Source: Luteitalea sp. (GTDB lineage Bacteria > Acidobacteriota > Vicinamibacteria > Vicinamibacterales > Vicinamibacteraceae). Taken from it: DNA of 47,842 bases. The translations under genes and the position numbers were made by a program. The notes under the pieces are model-generated. The model made no database searches. It saw only the letters and a program-made list of their open reading frames with translations, and had not been told where the DNA came from. This document shows, in pieces, positions 25,104-35,300 of the stretch. Position 1 is the stretch's first letter. Each line of letters starts with the position of its first letter. Location of the stretch: the NCBI GenBank assembly GCA_009377495.1, contig WHTZ01000051.1, positions 1 through 47,842 on the forward strand, given 5' to 3'.

Positions 25104-25264
25104 TCCTAAGGCCGGACTCGTGAGAGGTGAAGCAAGTTTTCTGTGCGTCCGGCCTTAGGATCTGTCTTAGGCGCGGCCGCTTCTGCGGCCGCGCATCTAG
25201 TAGCGAAGATCCGCCGCACGGAGGTTCGGCGTGGCTCGGCGGTTTGAGGCGGAGCTTCGCTACT
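25104..25264. repeat. Cluster of three large inverted repeats after the pdxA2-like gene
   Basis: Three consecutive stems are perfect or nearly so. The first pairs 25104-25117 with 25147-25160 (14 bp, TCCTAAGGCCGGAC). The second pairs 25171-25180 with 25185-25194 around TTCT (10 bp, GCGCGGCCGC). The third pairs AGTAGCGAAG at 25199-25208 with CTTCGCTACT at 25255-25264, extended by TCCGCC/GGCGGA after one mismatch. None has a poly-T tail. The last arm runs over the stop codon of the sulfatase remnant. They may be mobile intergenic repeats or transcript-end structures. Confidence 0.9.
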
Positions 25265-25598
25265 GACGCATGGGGAAATCCGGCGAATCGGTACGTGCCG
25301 ATTTCATGATCGCCTCGCTCCGCCGCACGATCTCAGGACGCTCCGCCGCGCGATCGCGTTCCTCCTGCACGTCGTCCGTCAGGCGGTACAACTGGATGGG
25401 TGCACCTGGTGCGGTCCGGATGCCCTTCCACTCGTCCAGCCGAACCGCCTGGGCGGTCGAGCGACCCGTAAGTTCCCAGTATAGGTACTCGCGCGCGGCC
25501 GGCTGCGGCTGGTCGAGCAGCGTGGGCAAGATCGACACGCCGTCGAGGCCCGGCGGCGCCGCCACGGCCGCGAGCTCGGCGGCAGTCCTCCTGCGCAA
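25260..25598 (-). pseudogene. C-terminal remnant of a type I sulfatase
   Basis: About 112 residues match only the end of arylsulfatase-type enzymes: GLDGVSILPTLLDQ, then YLYWELTGRSTAQAVRLDEWKGIR, IQLYRLTDDVQEERD and an IVRRSEAIMKSAR tail. The catalytic cysteine/serine motif, metal ligands and most of the alkaline-phosphatase-like fold are missing (normally about 350 further residues). At 25598 it abuts head to head the start of the dead TonB receptor, with no room for a promoter. It is the only sulfatase sequence in the window, although a formylglycine-generating enzyme is present. Confidence 0.8.
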
Positions 25599-28214
25599 TG
25601 GCGTCGGTGCTGGTCGGCCTGTGCGGCGGTCTCGCGTACGCGCAAGTGACCACAGCCACGGTCTCCGGTGTGGTCACGGATACCAGCGGCGGCGTGCTTC
25701 CCGGCGCGACCGTTGCCCTGACCAACGAGACCACGGCGGCGGCGTTGTCCGCCGTCAGCAACGAGCGGGGCGAGTTCACGATCGCGTTCGTCCCCGTCGG
25801 TCGCTATTCGCTGACGGTTGCGCTCAGCGGGTTCGCGGACTACATGCGAAAGGACATGTCGCTGTCCGCCGCCCAGAGCGTCAATCTCACGATTCCCCTC
25901 GGCATGTCCGGCGTGACCGATACCGTCACCGTCTCGGGCGCCACGCCGCTCGTCAACCGCGCCAACGCGCAGCAACAAGCGGTGGTCTCGGACCAACAAT
26001 TGCGTGAGCTGCCCATCGGCTCGCGCGACTGGTCCGACACGGTCGGCCTGGACACCTCCATCGTCAAGGGCGACGCCGGCCAAGCGGTTCGATCAGTTCG
26101 GCGGATCGCTCGGCGGGCCGCTGCTGCGCTCGCGCCTCTTCTTCTTCGGAGCCTACGAGGGCGCGGAGTTCGAGCAGGACACGGTGATACGTGGCACCGT
26201 CCCAACGCCTGAGTTTCGTGCGCAGGTGCTCGCCCAGAATCAGGTCTATGCCCCGTTCATGGAGCAGTTCCCCGAAGCCACGATGGCATCCGAGCCCGGA
26301 GCCGTCACCTCGACAGCGACCCTCACCCGCGAGGAGACGCGGAGCGACAGCAATCTCACGCTGCGATCCGACTTGAACGTTTCGAGCGCTAACCGGCTCA
26401 CGGGACGCTACACGCGAGGCCGGCCTGATCGCAACGATCCGCGGCTGACGGCCGTGAACCCGCGCGTCTATGATGGCGCGCAAGACTTTGGGACGTTCTC
26501 GTTCACGCACGCGGCGTCGCGTTGGGTCTCTGAAACGCGTGCCGGGCTGACCCGCTCGGTGATCAATCGCGTCGATCAGCTCTACGTCACCGGGATGCCG
26601 AACATCTCGGTGGAGGGGCTCAGCCTGTCGGACGGCGAGTTCTTCCAGAAGCGCGGCTGGCTGTTCGGCCTCGATCAAGTCGTGGCGATGACCAACGGTC
26701 GGCACTCGCTGAAGGCCGGGTTCAACATGCGGCATCAACGAGCGGGCCGGTCGAATTTCCAGACGCCGGGCTACTCGTACAGCTCGCTGTCGGACTTCAC
26801 GGCGAACATCCCCAGCTCCGTGCAGTTCACCTTCGGGCTGGACGATTTCCAAATCCGCGCGTCCCAGTTCGGCGGGTTCATCCAGGACGACATGCGGCTC
26901 GGCTCGAACCTGGTGCTGAACCTCGGCGTCCGTTATGACTACTTCACCATCCCCGTGGAACGCGACGATCGACTCTTCAATCGAGACGATCCGTGGGGCA
27001 CGGGACCGCTACGCCCGTCCGGCGAGTGGCGTAAGGCGGACTGGAACAACGTCTCGCCGCGCGTCGGATTCGCCTGGACGCCAACCTCGCGTGCAGTCGT
27101 GCGCGGCGGTGCGGGGGTGTTCGTCAATCCGGATCCGCTCTTCGGGACGACGATGGACCTGGTCCTGAACTCACCAGACGAGCAGTTCCGCGTGACCGCC
27201 AGCCGACAGGACGCGCTCAGGTACGGCATCGCCTATCCCATGAGCACCGATGAGGCCGCGGTCTTCCTCCAGGGCCCGGCCGGCCTGTCAGGCGCAGCGG
27301 CCGCGAACCCGAACCGCCAGAATGCGGACAGCATGCAGTACTCGCTGATCGTGGAACACGAGCTCGGCTCGACCTACAGCGTCGAGGCGGCCTACGTGGG
27401 GAACATCAGCGACAATCTGCGCACCGTCCGGAGGATCAACCAACCGGATCGGTTGACGGGCATCGTGCCGTACGACGGCTTCGCGGAGTTCCGCTATCAC
27501 GATGCGGCGAACTCGGGCAGATATAACAGTCTTCAATTGTCCTTGCGCCGGCGCATGGCGAACCGCGTCAGCTTCGGGGCGAGCTACACCCTCGGCAAGG
27601 GCATGTCATATGGCAACGGCGATCTCCAGTTGGTGAGTCCGCTCCAGGACAGCTACAACGTGGAGGCGGAATGGGGGCCGACCAACTGGGACGTCCGCCA
27701 TCGGCTGGTCCTGAACTTCATCTACGAAGTGCCGCCGATCGGGCCGTCGGCTTGGGTGCGCACGCTCGTCGGTGGTTGACAGGCGTCGGGGATCTATTCG
27801 GCGCGGAGCGGCCAGCCGCTGAACATCACGGATGGCAGCTCTTCCTACGACAGCTCGCGCCCGGACTACGTGGCCGGCGAGATGGTGGCGTCCGACTGGG
27901 AAGGCACGCTGATGTACTTCAACCCCGACGCCTTCGCGCGCGTGCCGATCGCCACGGCGAGCGGCGCGGCCATCAGGCCGGGCACGCTTGGCTGGAACGC
28001 GGTCCGCGGCCGGGGATCGTCCAGCCTCGATCTCGGCCTGGCTCGCAACTTCAGATTTGGATCGTACAGCCTGCAGGCGCGCGTCGATCTGTTCAACGCG
28101 CTGAACACGCGGAATTGGGGCAACCCGACCACCAACATCAACAGCGAAGACTTCGGTCTGATCACGTCCGTCTCAACGCGGACGATGCAGGTCGGCGTGC
28201 GGTTCTCTTTCTAG
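25598..28214 (+). pseudogene. Oar-like TonB-dependent receptor inactivated by deletion, frameshift and a nonsense codon
   Basis: Three segments make one receptor. From ATG 25598 a shortened signal peptide (MASVLVGLCGGLAYAQ) and the CarboxypepD_reg domain run to LDTSIVKGDAGQ at about 26085. There the frame shifts and the sequence jumps straight to FDQFGGSLGGPLL, so most of the plug domain, over a hundred residues, is gone. The barrel continues to 27776. A TGA at 27777-27779 then replaces the near-invariant Trp codon in LVGG-W-QASGIYSARSGQPL. The same frame continues cleanly to the normal C terminus (VGVRFSF) at 28214. No ribosome binding site or promoter is evident at the 5' end, which abuts the sulfatase stump. 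Confidence 0.88.
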
Positions 28215-28236
28215 TCCATCTGATACAGGCCACTCG

Positions 28237-29199
28237 TTACCGCGCGCGTGGCGCGCGGTAGGTTTTTCTCGCGCGCGGCTCCATGCCTCGCTCCGAGACG
28301 CGCACGTCGATGTCGTGGACCTTCCCGTCGCGCTCCGGTGGCGCGAAGCCGAGCAGGTACTGACTGTGTAGCTCGTCTGCGACGCGCGCGAACGCCGCCC
28401 CGAGGTCCTCCCCCAGGCGGATTTCTGTGTAACCGCCGCCGGTCTCGAGCGCGACGCGCGCCAGGCCCGGGTCGGGCAGGTCGGCCGTCAGCATCCCCGC
28501 CAAACCGCCACGACCCATCCCCGGCGTCATCGGCCGCGCACCACGGCTGCGCAGCCCGATCGCGTAGATCATCACGTCGTCCTCCCGGGACCGATCGATG
28601 ATTTCGGGCAGCGTCACGAACCGTTGGCCGAACGACGCCGGGCCCGTGTCCTTGCCGTCGCTCAGCACCAGGATGACGCGGCGCTCGTCGCCCTCGTCGC
28701 CAAAGGCGTCCATCGTCTGTTGAAGGGCCTGCCAGAGCGGCGTCGGGGCGTCGCCCGGGATCGAGGTCGGCAGCGCCGCGCGCAGCGCCGCGGGGTCCCG
28801 TGTGAACGTCGGGCTGATGTCGATCTCCCGCCCGAATGTGCCGACGCGCGCGACGTCCTGAGAACCGAGGCGCACGATCAGTTGTTCGGAGGCCTCCCGC
28901 AGTAGGCGCAGATTGCCCTCCATGCTGCCCGACACGTCCAGCATGACGATGAGCCGAATGGGTTGCGGGGTATTGTCGAACTGGGTGATCGGCTGCGGCT
29001 CTCCCTCGTCGCGCACTTCGAAGTCTTCGCGCGTAAGGGTGGTGACGAGCCGGCCGTCTCGGTCGGTCACTGTGACAAAGACGCGGACGATATCGCCTGT
29101 CGTTCGAAAGGTTGGCTCCTGTGGCTGCTGCGCCGCGACGAGTCCGGCCGTCGCACACACGGCAACCAACCCACCGATGAGAAGTCGGGTCATGCGCAT
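28237..29199 (-). CDS. Secreted VWA-domain protein of the acidobacterial VWFA-related type
   Basis: A 320-residue protein. A signal peptide (MTRLLIGGLVAVCATAGLVAAQ) follows ATG 29199 or 29193. An N-terminal beta domain has TVTDRDGRLVTTLTREDFEV, typical of this family. A von Willebrand factor A domain starts near residue 83 with the MIDAS metal motif DVSGSM, has a matching aspartate in LVLSDGKDTG, and ends in a segment holding SQYLLGFAPPERDGK. Function in this abundant family is largely unknown; the fold suggests metal-dependent protein binding at the cell surface or in the periplasm. No partner is apparent nearby. Confidence 0.88.
   Translation of the reverse strand: MRMTRLLIGGLVAVCATAGLVAAQQPQEPTFRTTGDIVRVFVTVTDRDGRLVTTLTREDFEVRDEGEPQPITQFDNTPQPIRLIVMLDVSGSMEGNLRLLREASEQLIVRLGSQDVARVGTFGREIDISPTFTRDPAALRAALPTSIPGDAPTPLWQALQQTMDAFGDEGDERRVILVLSDGKDTGPASFGQRFVTLPEIIDRSREDDVMIYAIGLRSRGARPMTPGMGRGGLAGMLTADLPDPGLARVALETGGGYTEIRLGEDLGAAFARVADELHSQYLLGFAPPERDGKVHDIDVRVSERGMEPRARKTYRAPRAR
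28239..28267 (+). terminator. Intrinsic terminator-like hairpin
   Basis: A perfect 9-bp stem ACCGCGCGC (28239-28247) and GCGCGCGGT (28251-28259) with a GTG loop is followed by AGG and a five-T run at 28263-28267. It lies 25 bp after the dead receptor stop and overlaps the last codons of the convergent VWA gene. It would terminate plus-strand transcription before it runs antisense into that gene. Confidence 0.55.
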
Positions 29200-29484
29200 T
29201 GCTCTTGGTCCGGCAGGGCGGGCATCCCGCTTCTAGTCATACCACGAGCCGGGAGCCACGCGGCCTTCGAATCCGCGTCAACGGCCGACGCCCGGTCGCA
29301 CTGATTGACGGGCGGCCGTGGGCCTCTTTCTCTGGTTCGGGTGTTTCGGGCTCTGCTTCGGGCCCCTATGATCGGGCTCTATAGATCAGGCATTGACCAA
29401 TGAGTTCTGCGCAAGGCTTCAACGGGCTTCTGGTTCTCTTGACCGGCTTCAATTCGATGACCACCGTTGCCAGCTTTCCCGGTG
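29200..29484. other. Intergenic stretch without a recognised gene
   Basis: About 285 bp between the VWA gene and the beta-helix gene. A short frame from 29400 has no family features, and I see no clear terminator or repeat. From about 29360 onward the sequence looks lower in GC than the left flank, marking the start of the compositionally different block. Confidence 0.5.
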
Positions 29485-30753
29485 TTACGGGAGCTGATTG
29501 TTTTCGAGGAGGACTTCTTGGGCGTCTCCCAGATCGAAGGGCGATATGGCCGCATTTTCCGGGGCGACGAAATTGTTGCCGGTGATCAGCAGGCGCCGGC
29601 AACCGGCTTCGGCCTTGACGGCTTCTGTGACTAGCCCGGCAAAAGTGTTGCCGACGATGGTGATGTCGGAGGTTCCCTGCAGCAGGACCCCCGAGGCCTG
29701 GCTGATCCTTGGCCACTGAGCTGCTGGATCCGGCTCTCGTTTCGTTTTCCCCCCGATGTAGCTGTTGGAAAAATTGTTGCCGGTAATGGTCAGCCTCCCG
29801 CTTTCAGGGCCTACCCTGATCGCCTGGCGGGGGACAATAGTAAACGTGTTCGCGGAAATGGAGGAACCCCAGGCGTCGCGCAGATCGATTCCGAAGAGAT
29901 TGTGGGCGATCACGTTCGATCCAATCGTGATGCCGTAGCAGTCTCGATCGAGGACCATCGCCCAGCCGGCGCATTCCTCAATCATGTTCCCAGAAATGAC
30001 TGACCCGTAAGTGTTTTCGATGACAATCCCGTCGGACAGGTGATCGTCCAGGTTATTTCCCGTCAGGGTCAGGTTGAAGCTGTCGACGCAGCGTACAGCG
30101 TGAAGGTTTTCCTCGAACTGATTGGTGCTGACGACCAGGTCGTGGCTTCGGACGATGTTCAAGCCAGTGCCGCCATTGTAGGTCATGCTGGAGCCGATGA
30201 CGCGCGGGTTTTCATAGCAGTCAACCAGACTGATTCCGTGACCCCCGTTGCGTTCCACCGATACACGATGGATATAAATCTCGTTGACTCCCTCGGCCAA
30301 GATGCCGTCGCCGCTCTCCGGATTACCGGTCAATCGCAATCCCGTTAACTCGATGCGCCAGATGCGAGCACGAGGGTTATCGGCTCGCTCGCGGTGACGA
30401 ACCAGGATGGCAGGCCGCCCGCTCCGGTTCCTGTTGATCAAGTGAGTGGAGGGGCCGGAACCGCGCACCAGCAGATTCTCGGATGAGATGACTAGAGGTT
30501 TTTCCAACTCGAAAGTCCCGGGCGGGAGTTCGACAAGCCCTCCCTGGGCCGGCACCGCATCCAGGGCCTGTTGTAGCTTTTCGTAGTCCGAGGTGCGCAC
30601 GATGCTGGACGGCGGCTTCTGCGCGGAAGGGTCGATGGCTTCTTGGCGGGCGCTTTCGATCACCTCGCTGGGGGCGCCTCCAGTCTGTCCCGCCAGTCCC
30701 AGGGGTAGCGCAAACTGGAACGGGCTGCCAATGATAAACTCACGACGGTTCAT
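29485..30753 (-). CDS. Right-handed parallel beta-helix protein, exported (possible polysaccharide lyase/hydrolase)
   Basis: About 422 residues from ATG 30753, which has AGAGGAAA upstream; the longer frame to 30825 is less likely. The N terminus MNRREFIIGSPFQ resembles a Tat signal. YEKLQQALDAVPAQGGLVELPPGTFELEKPLVI is the usual cap of pectate-lyase-like helices. Many coils follow with repeating asparagine ladders (LTLTGNNLDDHLSDGIVIENT, SGNMIEECAGWAM, ITIGSNVIAHNLFGIDL, LTITGNNF). The family includes pectin lyases, alginate epimerases and tail spikes; no specific catalytic residues could be assigned. It probably shares a transcript with the esterase upstream, suggesting action on an acetylated acidic polysaccharide (inference). 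Confidence 0.82.
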   Translation of the reverse strand: MNRREFIIGSPFQFALPLGLAGQTGGAPSEVIESARQEAIDPSAQKPPSSIVRTSDYEKLQQALDAVPAQGGLVELPPGTFELEKPLVISSENLLVRGSGPSTHLINRNRSGRPAILVRHRERADNPRARIWRIELTGLRLTGNPESGDGILAEGVNEIYIHRVSVERNGGHGISLVDCYENPRVIGSSMTYNGGTGLNIVRSHDLVVSTNQFEENLHAVRCVDSFNLTLTGNNLDDHLSDGIVIENTYGSVISGNMIEECAGWAMVLDRDCYGITIGSNVIAHNLFGIDLRDAWGSSISANTFTIVPRQAIRVGPESGRLTITGNNFSNSYIGGKTKREPDPAAQWPRISQASGVLLQGTSDITIVGNTFAGLVTEAVKAEAGCRRLLITGNNFVAPENAAISPFDLGDAQEVLLENNQLP

Positions 30754-30872
30754 TCGATTTCCTCTCTTGGATACATTGAATCGAAGTGCAGGCATGCTCG
30801 TATCACACGTCGGCCAGCCAGTCATAACCTCCTACATATGACAGCCGGAGCGGTCTCTGAAACCCGGAAGAC

Positions 30873-31958
30873 TCAAAGAAAACGATCGAACCAGTCCACC
30901 ATCTTCACCTTCATCTCGTCGTTGTAGACGTGCCCGGTCTCCGGATAGACGATGCTCTGGAAAGCCTCCGGCGTGTCGTAGAGCGCGTAGAAGCGGTTGA
31001 GGATCGCTTCCAGCTTGACCATGCCCCCAGGCGGCGAGCCGCCGTCGCGGTCACCCGTAAGTGCCAAGAACGGACGAGGGGCGATGAGCGCCATGACTCC
31101 TTCGCTGTCGAAGTGTCTCAATATGCCCGGCACGAAATAGTAAAGGCCGTGGGCGCGCAGCGCTCGAGTCGCAATCAGATCTTCGTAGCGCGTGAAGCAG
31201 GCCACTCCGACGACAGCCTTGATGCGGTCATCGATGGCGGCCAGCCACCAGGAGCGCGTGCTCCCCATACTCATCCCCTGAGCGCCGATGCGGTCTGGAT
31301 CCACCTCCGGCCTGGAAGTCAGGTAGTCCAGTGCGATTTGCTCGTCGCGCAGCATCATTCCCCAAAGCGAGCGTCCCAGCCAGAGATGCAGCTTGACTAA
31401 AGAATGCTCCTGATCGCGCGTCTGTTCCCTTTCCAATGCGCCAGCGGGACCCGTCCCTTTACGCTCACCATTCAGGTAGTTGTCAATCCCGAGCACAATG
31501 TAGCCGCGCTTCACCAGCATCTCGGCTACGTCCTGCGAGGTTGGCTCGTAGCCAAACATGTTTTCCTTGCTGCTGCCCCGACCGTGCATGGTGAGAATGG
31601 CCGGAAGCCGGCCCTGACGGTGATCGGGAATAGCGAGGTAGCCGGGAACTTCAGAATCCACCCCGTTGTCGAAGACGAACTTCTCGATGCGATAACCGTC
31701 TTTCTGATCAACCGCGACCGTGCGGACGTTCAGAGGCGAGGGCCTGGGCGGCCGCTCGCCGAGGCAGTCGAGTACAATCCGGCGGACCTTCTCACGCTGT
31801 TTCTTCCAGTCCGACAGCCGCCCTGGGATTTCGAGTTTTCCGATGGGAAGCTTGCGGTAGCGCTCTGGCACGCCTTCCCAAGGTTCCTGAATAGGAGGTG
31901 GAACCGTTCGACTCTGCGGAACAAGAACTCCCAGCAAGACGAGAACAGCTAATCGCAT
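30873..31958 (-). CDS. Secreted alpha/beta-hydrolase, acetyl-xylan-esterase/dienelactone-hydrolase-like
   Basis: A 361-residue hydrolase from ATG 31958 with an excellent AGGAGGAAGGG ribosome binding site. A signal peptide (MRLAVLVLLGVLVPQS) precedes an alpha/beta-hydrolase fold. The oxyanion-side motif is ILTMHGRGSSKENMFG, the nucleophile elbow GMSMGS is near residue 235, the acidic residue probably lies in ALTGDRDGG, and the histidine lies in YPETGHVYNDEM near the C terminus. All triad members appear present. Such proteins deacetylate or de-esterify plant or microbial polysaccharides. It lies between the receptor at 32338 and the beta-helix gene on the same strand, like a small polysaccharide-utilisation unit. 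Confidence 0.85.
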   Translation of the reverse strand: MRLAVLVLLGVLVPQSRTVPPPIQEPWEGVPERYRKLPIGKLEIPGRLSDWKKQREKVRRIVLDCLGERPPRPSPLNVRTVAVDQKDGYRIEKFVFDNGVDSEVPGYLAIPDHRQGRLPAILTMHGRGSSKENMFGYEPTSQDVAEMLVKRGYIVLGIDNYLNGERKGTGPAGALEREQTRDQEHSLVKLHLWLGRSLWGMMLRDEQIALDYLTSRPEVDPDRIGAQGMSMGSTRSWWLAAIDDRIKAVVGVACFTRYEDLIATRALRAHGLYYFVPGILRHFDSEGVMALIAPRPFLALTGDRDGGSPPGGMVKLEAILNRFYALYDTPEAFQSIVYPETGHVYNDEMKVKMVDWFDRFL

Positions 31959-32094
31959 TGACCCTTCCTCCTAACACCCCGTGGCGAAAGTCTCGCTCTG
32001 CCTGTTAGCCCGTGGTCACGCTGACATCCGCCGATGTGATGAACTTTCGATAGATCGCCAGAATTGATCAACGTGTACTACATGACACGGGGGC

Positions 32095-32340
32095 ATGCGT
32101 CGCACGCATCTGCGCGGCCACACAAATATCCTGAAGCGGCTCCTGATTCATGTGGGGGGCTTCAAGCTCGGGCTCGTCATTGCGCCACCTGATCGGGATC
32201 GGCACGCCGCACGGGCTGCAGGGCCGCGTTGCAGCCGCCATGGCGACGTTATGGGGGTCATGGGCGTCGACCGACGCCGGCTCACCGCGATCTCGTCCTC
32301 GCATCGACTCATCACGGCCGTGCGTGGCTGGCTCACGTCA
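32095..32340 (+). pseudogene. C-terminal remnant of an insertion-sequence transposase
   Basis: Translated segments RRTHLRGHTNILKRLLIHVGGFKLGL (32095 frame) and LRHLIGIGTPHGLQGR (next frame, from about 32180) together match the conserved end of IS1182/IS5-type DDE transposases, where the consensus runs RGxxNIxKRLLxHVxxFNLGLLMRxLxGxGTPRGLQG. A frameshift separates them, and the catalytic core is missing. No terminal inverted repeats were found. It lies between the esterase and receptor genes, at the edge of the lower-GC block, as a trace of past transposition. Confidence 0.65.
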
Positions 32341-35300
32341 AAAGCTCAAGCGGAGCCCAAAACGGAACTGCCGCTCGCCCCAGGCGCTGAGCACCTCGCT
32401 GAAGCCGTTCAGGTCGCTGACGGTGCCGTCCGGATTCAAGAGGAGGTTATTCACGTTGGCACCCGGATTGTTGAAGTGGGGCGTATTGGTAACGTTGAAG
32501 CTGTCCATGCGGAACTGGAGGTTCCACCCTTCCTTGATCGAGAAATTGCGGAACACGCCGAAGTCCCAGTTGGCCACTCCCGGGCCTCGCAAGGTGTTAA
32601 ACCCAGCGGTCCCAAACCGCGCTTCGTTGACCGGGGCAAACGCGAGCGGATCGAAGTAGGCCTGGCCCGGACCGATGCCTCCCAGCTTTTGAACCGTTGG
32701 CTTCACCTGGTCGGCTCTCTGGCTGTTGCCCGGCGCATTCAGAGAAGCCCCTCCAGCCGTCACCGAGAACGGCGTTCCAGTGTAGAAGCTCAGCGTACTG
32801 TTGAGCTGCCAGCCGCCTAGCAAGGCAGATACCCATCCGCCGTCGTTCAGAAAACGCTTTCCCCTACCGAAAGGGAGCTCGCTGATATTTGTGATCTGCA
32901 GGTTATGGGTACGGTCAAAGTTACTCACGCGGCGGTTCAAATGGTAATACTCGGGGATATTGATCGCCAGTGAACCACTGTGGTCGTCCGCCCCGCTGGT
33001 CGTGATTGATTTGCTCCAGGTGTAAGCGATCTGGAGGGAGAAGCCGTCCGCGAAACGGCGCTGAAGGCGCGCCTGCAAAGAATCGTAATGTGAGTCGCCT
33101 ATCGGACTGATCAGTTGAGTACTAGCTGTACGCCCGAAAGCCTGAACCAGTTGCCGTCCGGCTTCCCCGCCGCCGATGGGGGCCCAGTTCAATTCTCGGA
33201 ATCCGAGTTGGCGGATTTGCCGATTCGCAACGTAGCCTGCCTCTACGGTGAAATGGTTAGGCAGCTCTTTCTCAATGGTGAAGTTCCACGATTGGAGATA
33301 ACCCCGATCATGCTTATCAGGCAAGGCCCTCGCGGTCAGGCCGGGAGGAATATCGATGATGCCGTTCCCCAGATCCGGAACCGGGACTTCCGGAATCCCG
33401 TTGGCGAGAGGTCCGACCGGTGTCCATGAATTGGACCCTGGTAAGGTGAAATCGATGATCACCGGGTAGTTCGTGCGCAACGCTCGGGCCATCGAATAGG
33501 GGTCGATACTGAGGCCGTATCCGGCGCGTACGACGAGGGTGTTCGTAGCGCGGTAAGCGACCCCCAACCGGGGTGCGAAACCTTTCTTGCTGACCTGCAC
33601 ACCCATATCCTCGGGCACGTCACCTAGTCCCCCGATCATGATCTGGTTCGTGACTGGGTCGTACCGCTCAAACCCCCGGTCCTCGCGAGTGGGAATCGGG
33701 TAATACTCCCACCGCGTCCCCATAGACAGCGTCAGCTTAGGTGTGACCTGCCACCTGTCACGAACGTAGAAGGTATGCGCCCATTGGCGCGTCGTGAACG
33801 GATCAATGGTCATCACGTTCTTCCCAACCTGGGTGGGCAAACCCAGCAAGAAGCTGGCGAAACTGTGCGCAGGGCTGTCGGGGCTCAACATCCCGTCTTG
33901 CCGGAGGCGCGTCGGCCCGGTGCCGAAAACAAAATTGCCACGCGCTCCGTTGCTCCCCAGCTCCGGCTGGGTGTGGTTCATGGCCTGATAATAGAGGTCC
34001 AGTCCCCAACGGATCTCGTGGGTGCCCTTCGTAAGATTGAAGTTCGCTACGTATTGTGCCTGGTCATCCCACCGCCAGTAAGGCATGTATGCGTTCACTT
34101 CACCGTAAGCGTCGTACCCGGAGAGTCTGAAACTCGGCCAGCCTCCTTGATACCTCTGCGGACCGTTCGTGCCTGGAATCCCTAGAAAATCCAGGCCGAC
34201 GTTCTCGTCCAGGCGCGGCTGCTCGACCCCCGTGTTGTGGGCGACGATCCCGATGTTCCCATCGATAATGAAATTGGGCGAAACGATATAGGTGGCGCCG
34301 GTCGAGAAGCTGTAGACCCTAGAGTTGCCCTTGCCCGGGTTGCCTGGTGACCGAATCTGGGCACCCCCCAATTGTTCCCCGAAGGTGGTGCCGTTCAGGT
34401 AATCCATATCCAAGACGCTGAAACGCGAGAACATCGTCAGGCGATTACTAACGTTCCAGTTGACCTTGGTGTCGACGCTGGTTCGATCCGTCTTGGTGGC
34501 TGCCGATGCAAAGTAATTTCGCGTCTCGCCCGGCAGGTTGGGAGCTGGTATCAAGTCGACAATCTTCTGCGCGATGGGGTCTTTGCGGTGTTCGGGAATC
34601 CGGTTATTTGGAAAGGGAACCCTCCCCGATCCGTCGGGATTGCCGGTCAAGGGGTCGTAAATCGTCGGATAACCGCTCATATCGCCGCTGCGGACTGCCG
34701 CGCTCGGAACGGAGGCGATGCGATCGGCGTTTTGACGATCAGGATAGCCCTCGAAACTGGCAAAGAAAAACACCCTGCCGCGCTTTATTGGGCCGCCAAG
34801 CGTGCCCCCGTACTGATTCATCACGAACTTGCCAAGCTGGACGTCCGGAGGAAGAAAGAAACCTCTTGCCCGAAGGTGCTGATTGTGATGGTACTCAAAG
34901 AGGGAGCCGTGAAATTCGTTGGTGCCGCTCCTGAGTTCGACGTTAATCGCCGCCCCACCGGCCAGACCCTGTTCGGCATCGTAGCTGTTAGTCACGACGT
35001 TGACACTGCTGATGGCCTCCAGCGCCGGGTTATAAGCCGCGTACTGGGGTTGCCAGATATTGGTCGTGCTGGCGCCGTCGATTCGCGTGTTGTTGATCAT
35101 CTGGCTCGCGCCGCTGACGTTGAAGATCGACGAGCCAGTAGCGTTGGATGGGTTCGCTTCTCGGATCTCGAAGGGAGCCACTCCTGGGAGTGTGTTGAGC
35201 AGGTACTGATAGTTACGAGCCAATGAACCAGGAAGATCAACGAGTTCTTTGCGGGTGATCTCCGCTCTGACCTCAGCGCGGTCCGTCTGCAGCAGCGGGG

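Noticed and set aside
27777..27779. TGA read as tryptophan (recoded stop) in the receptor
   Set aside because: The gene is dead for other reasons as well, and intact genes in the window end in TGA normally.
32095..32820. A 241-codon plus-strand gene opposite the receptor 3' end
   Set aside because: Only the first part shows transposase similarity, and that continues in another frame; the remainder is antisense to well-supported receptor coding sequence.
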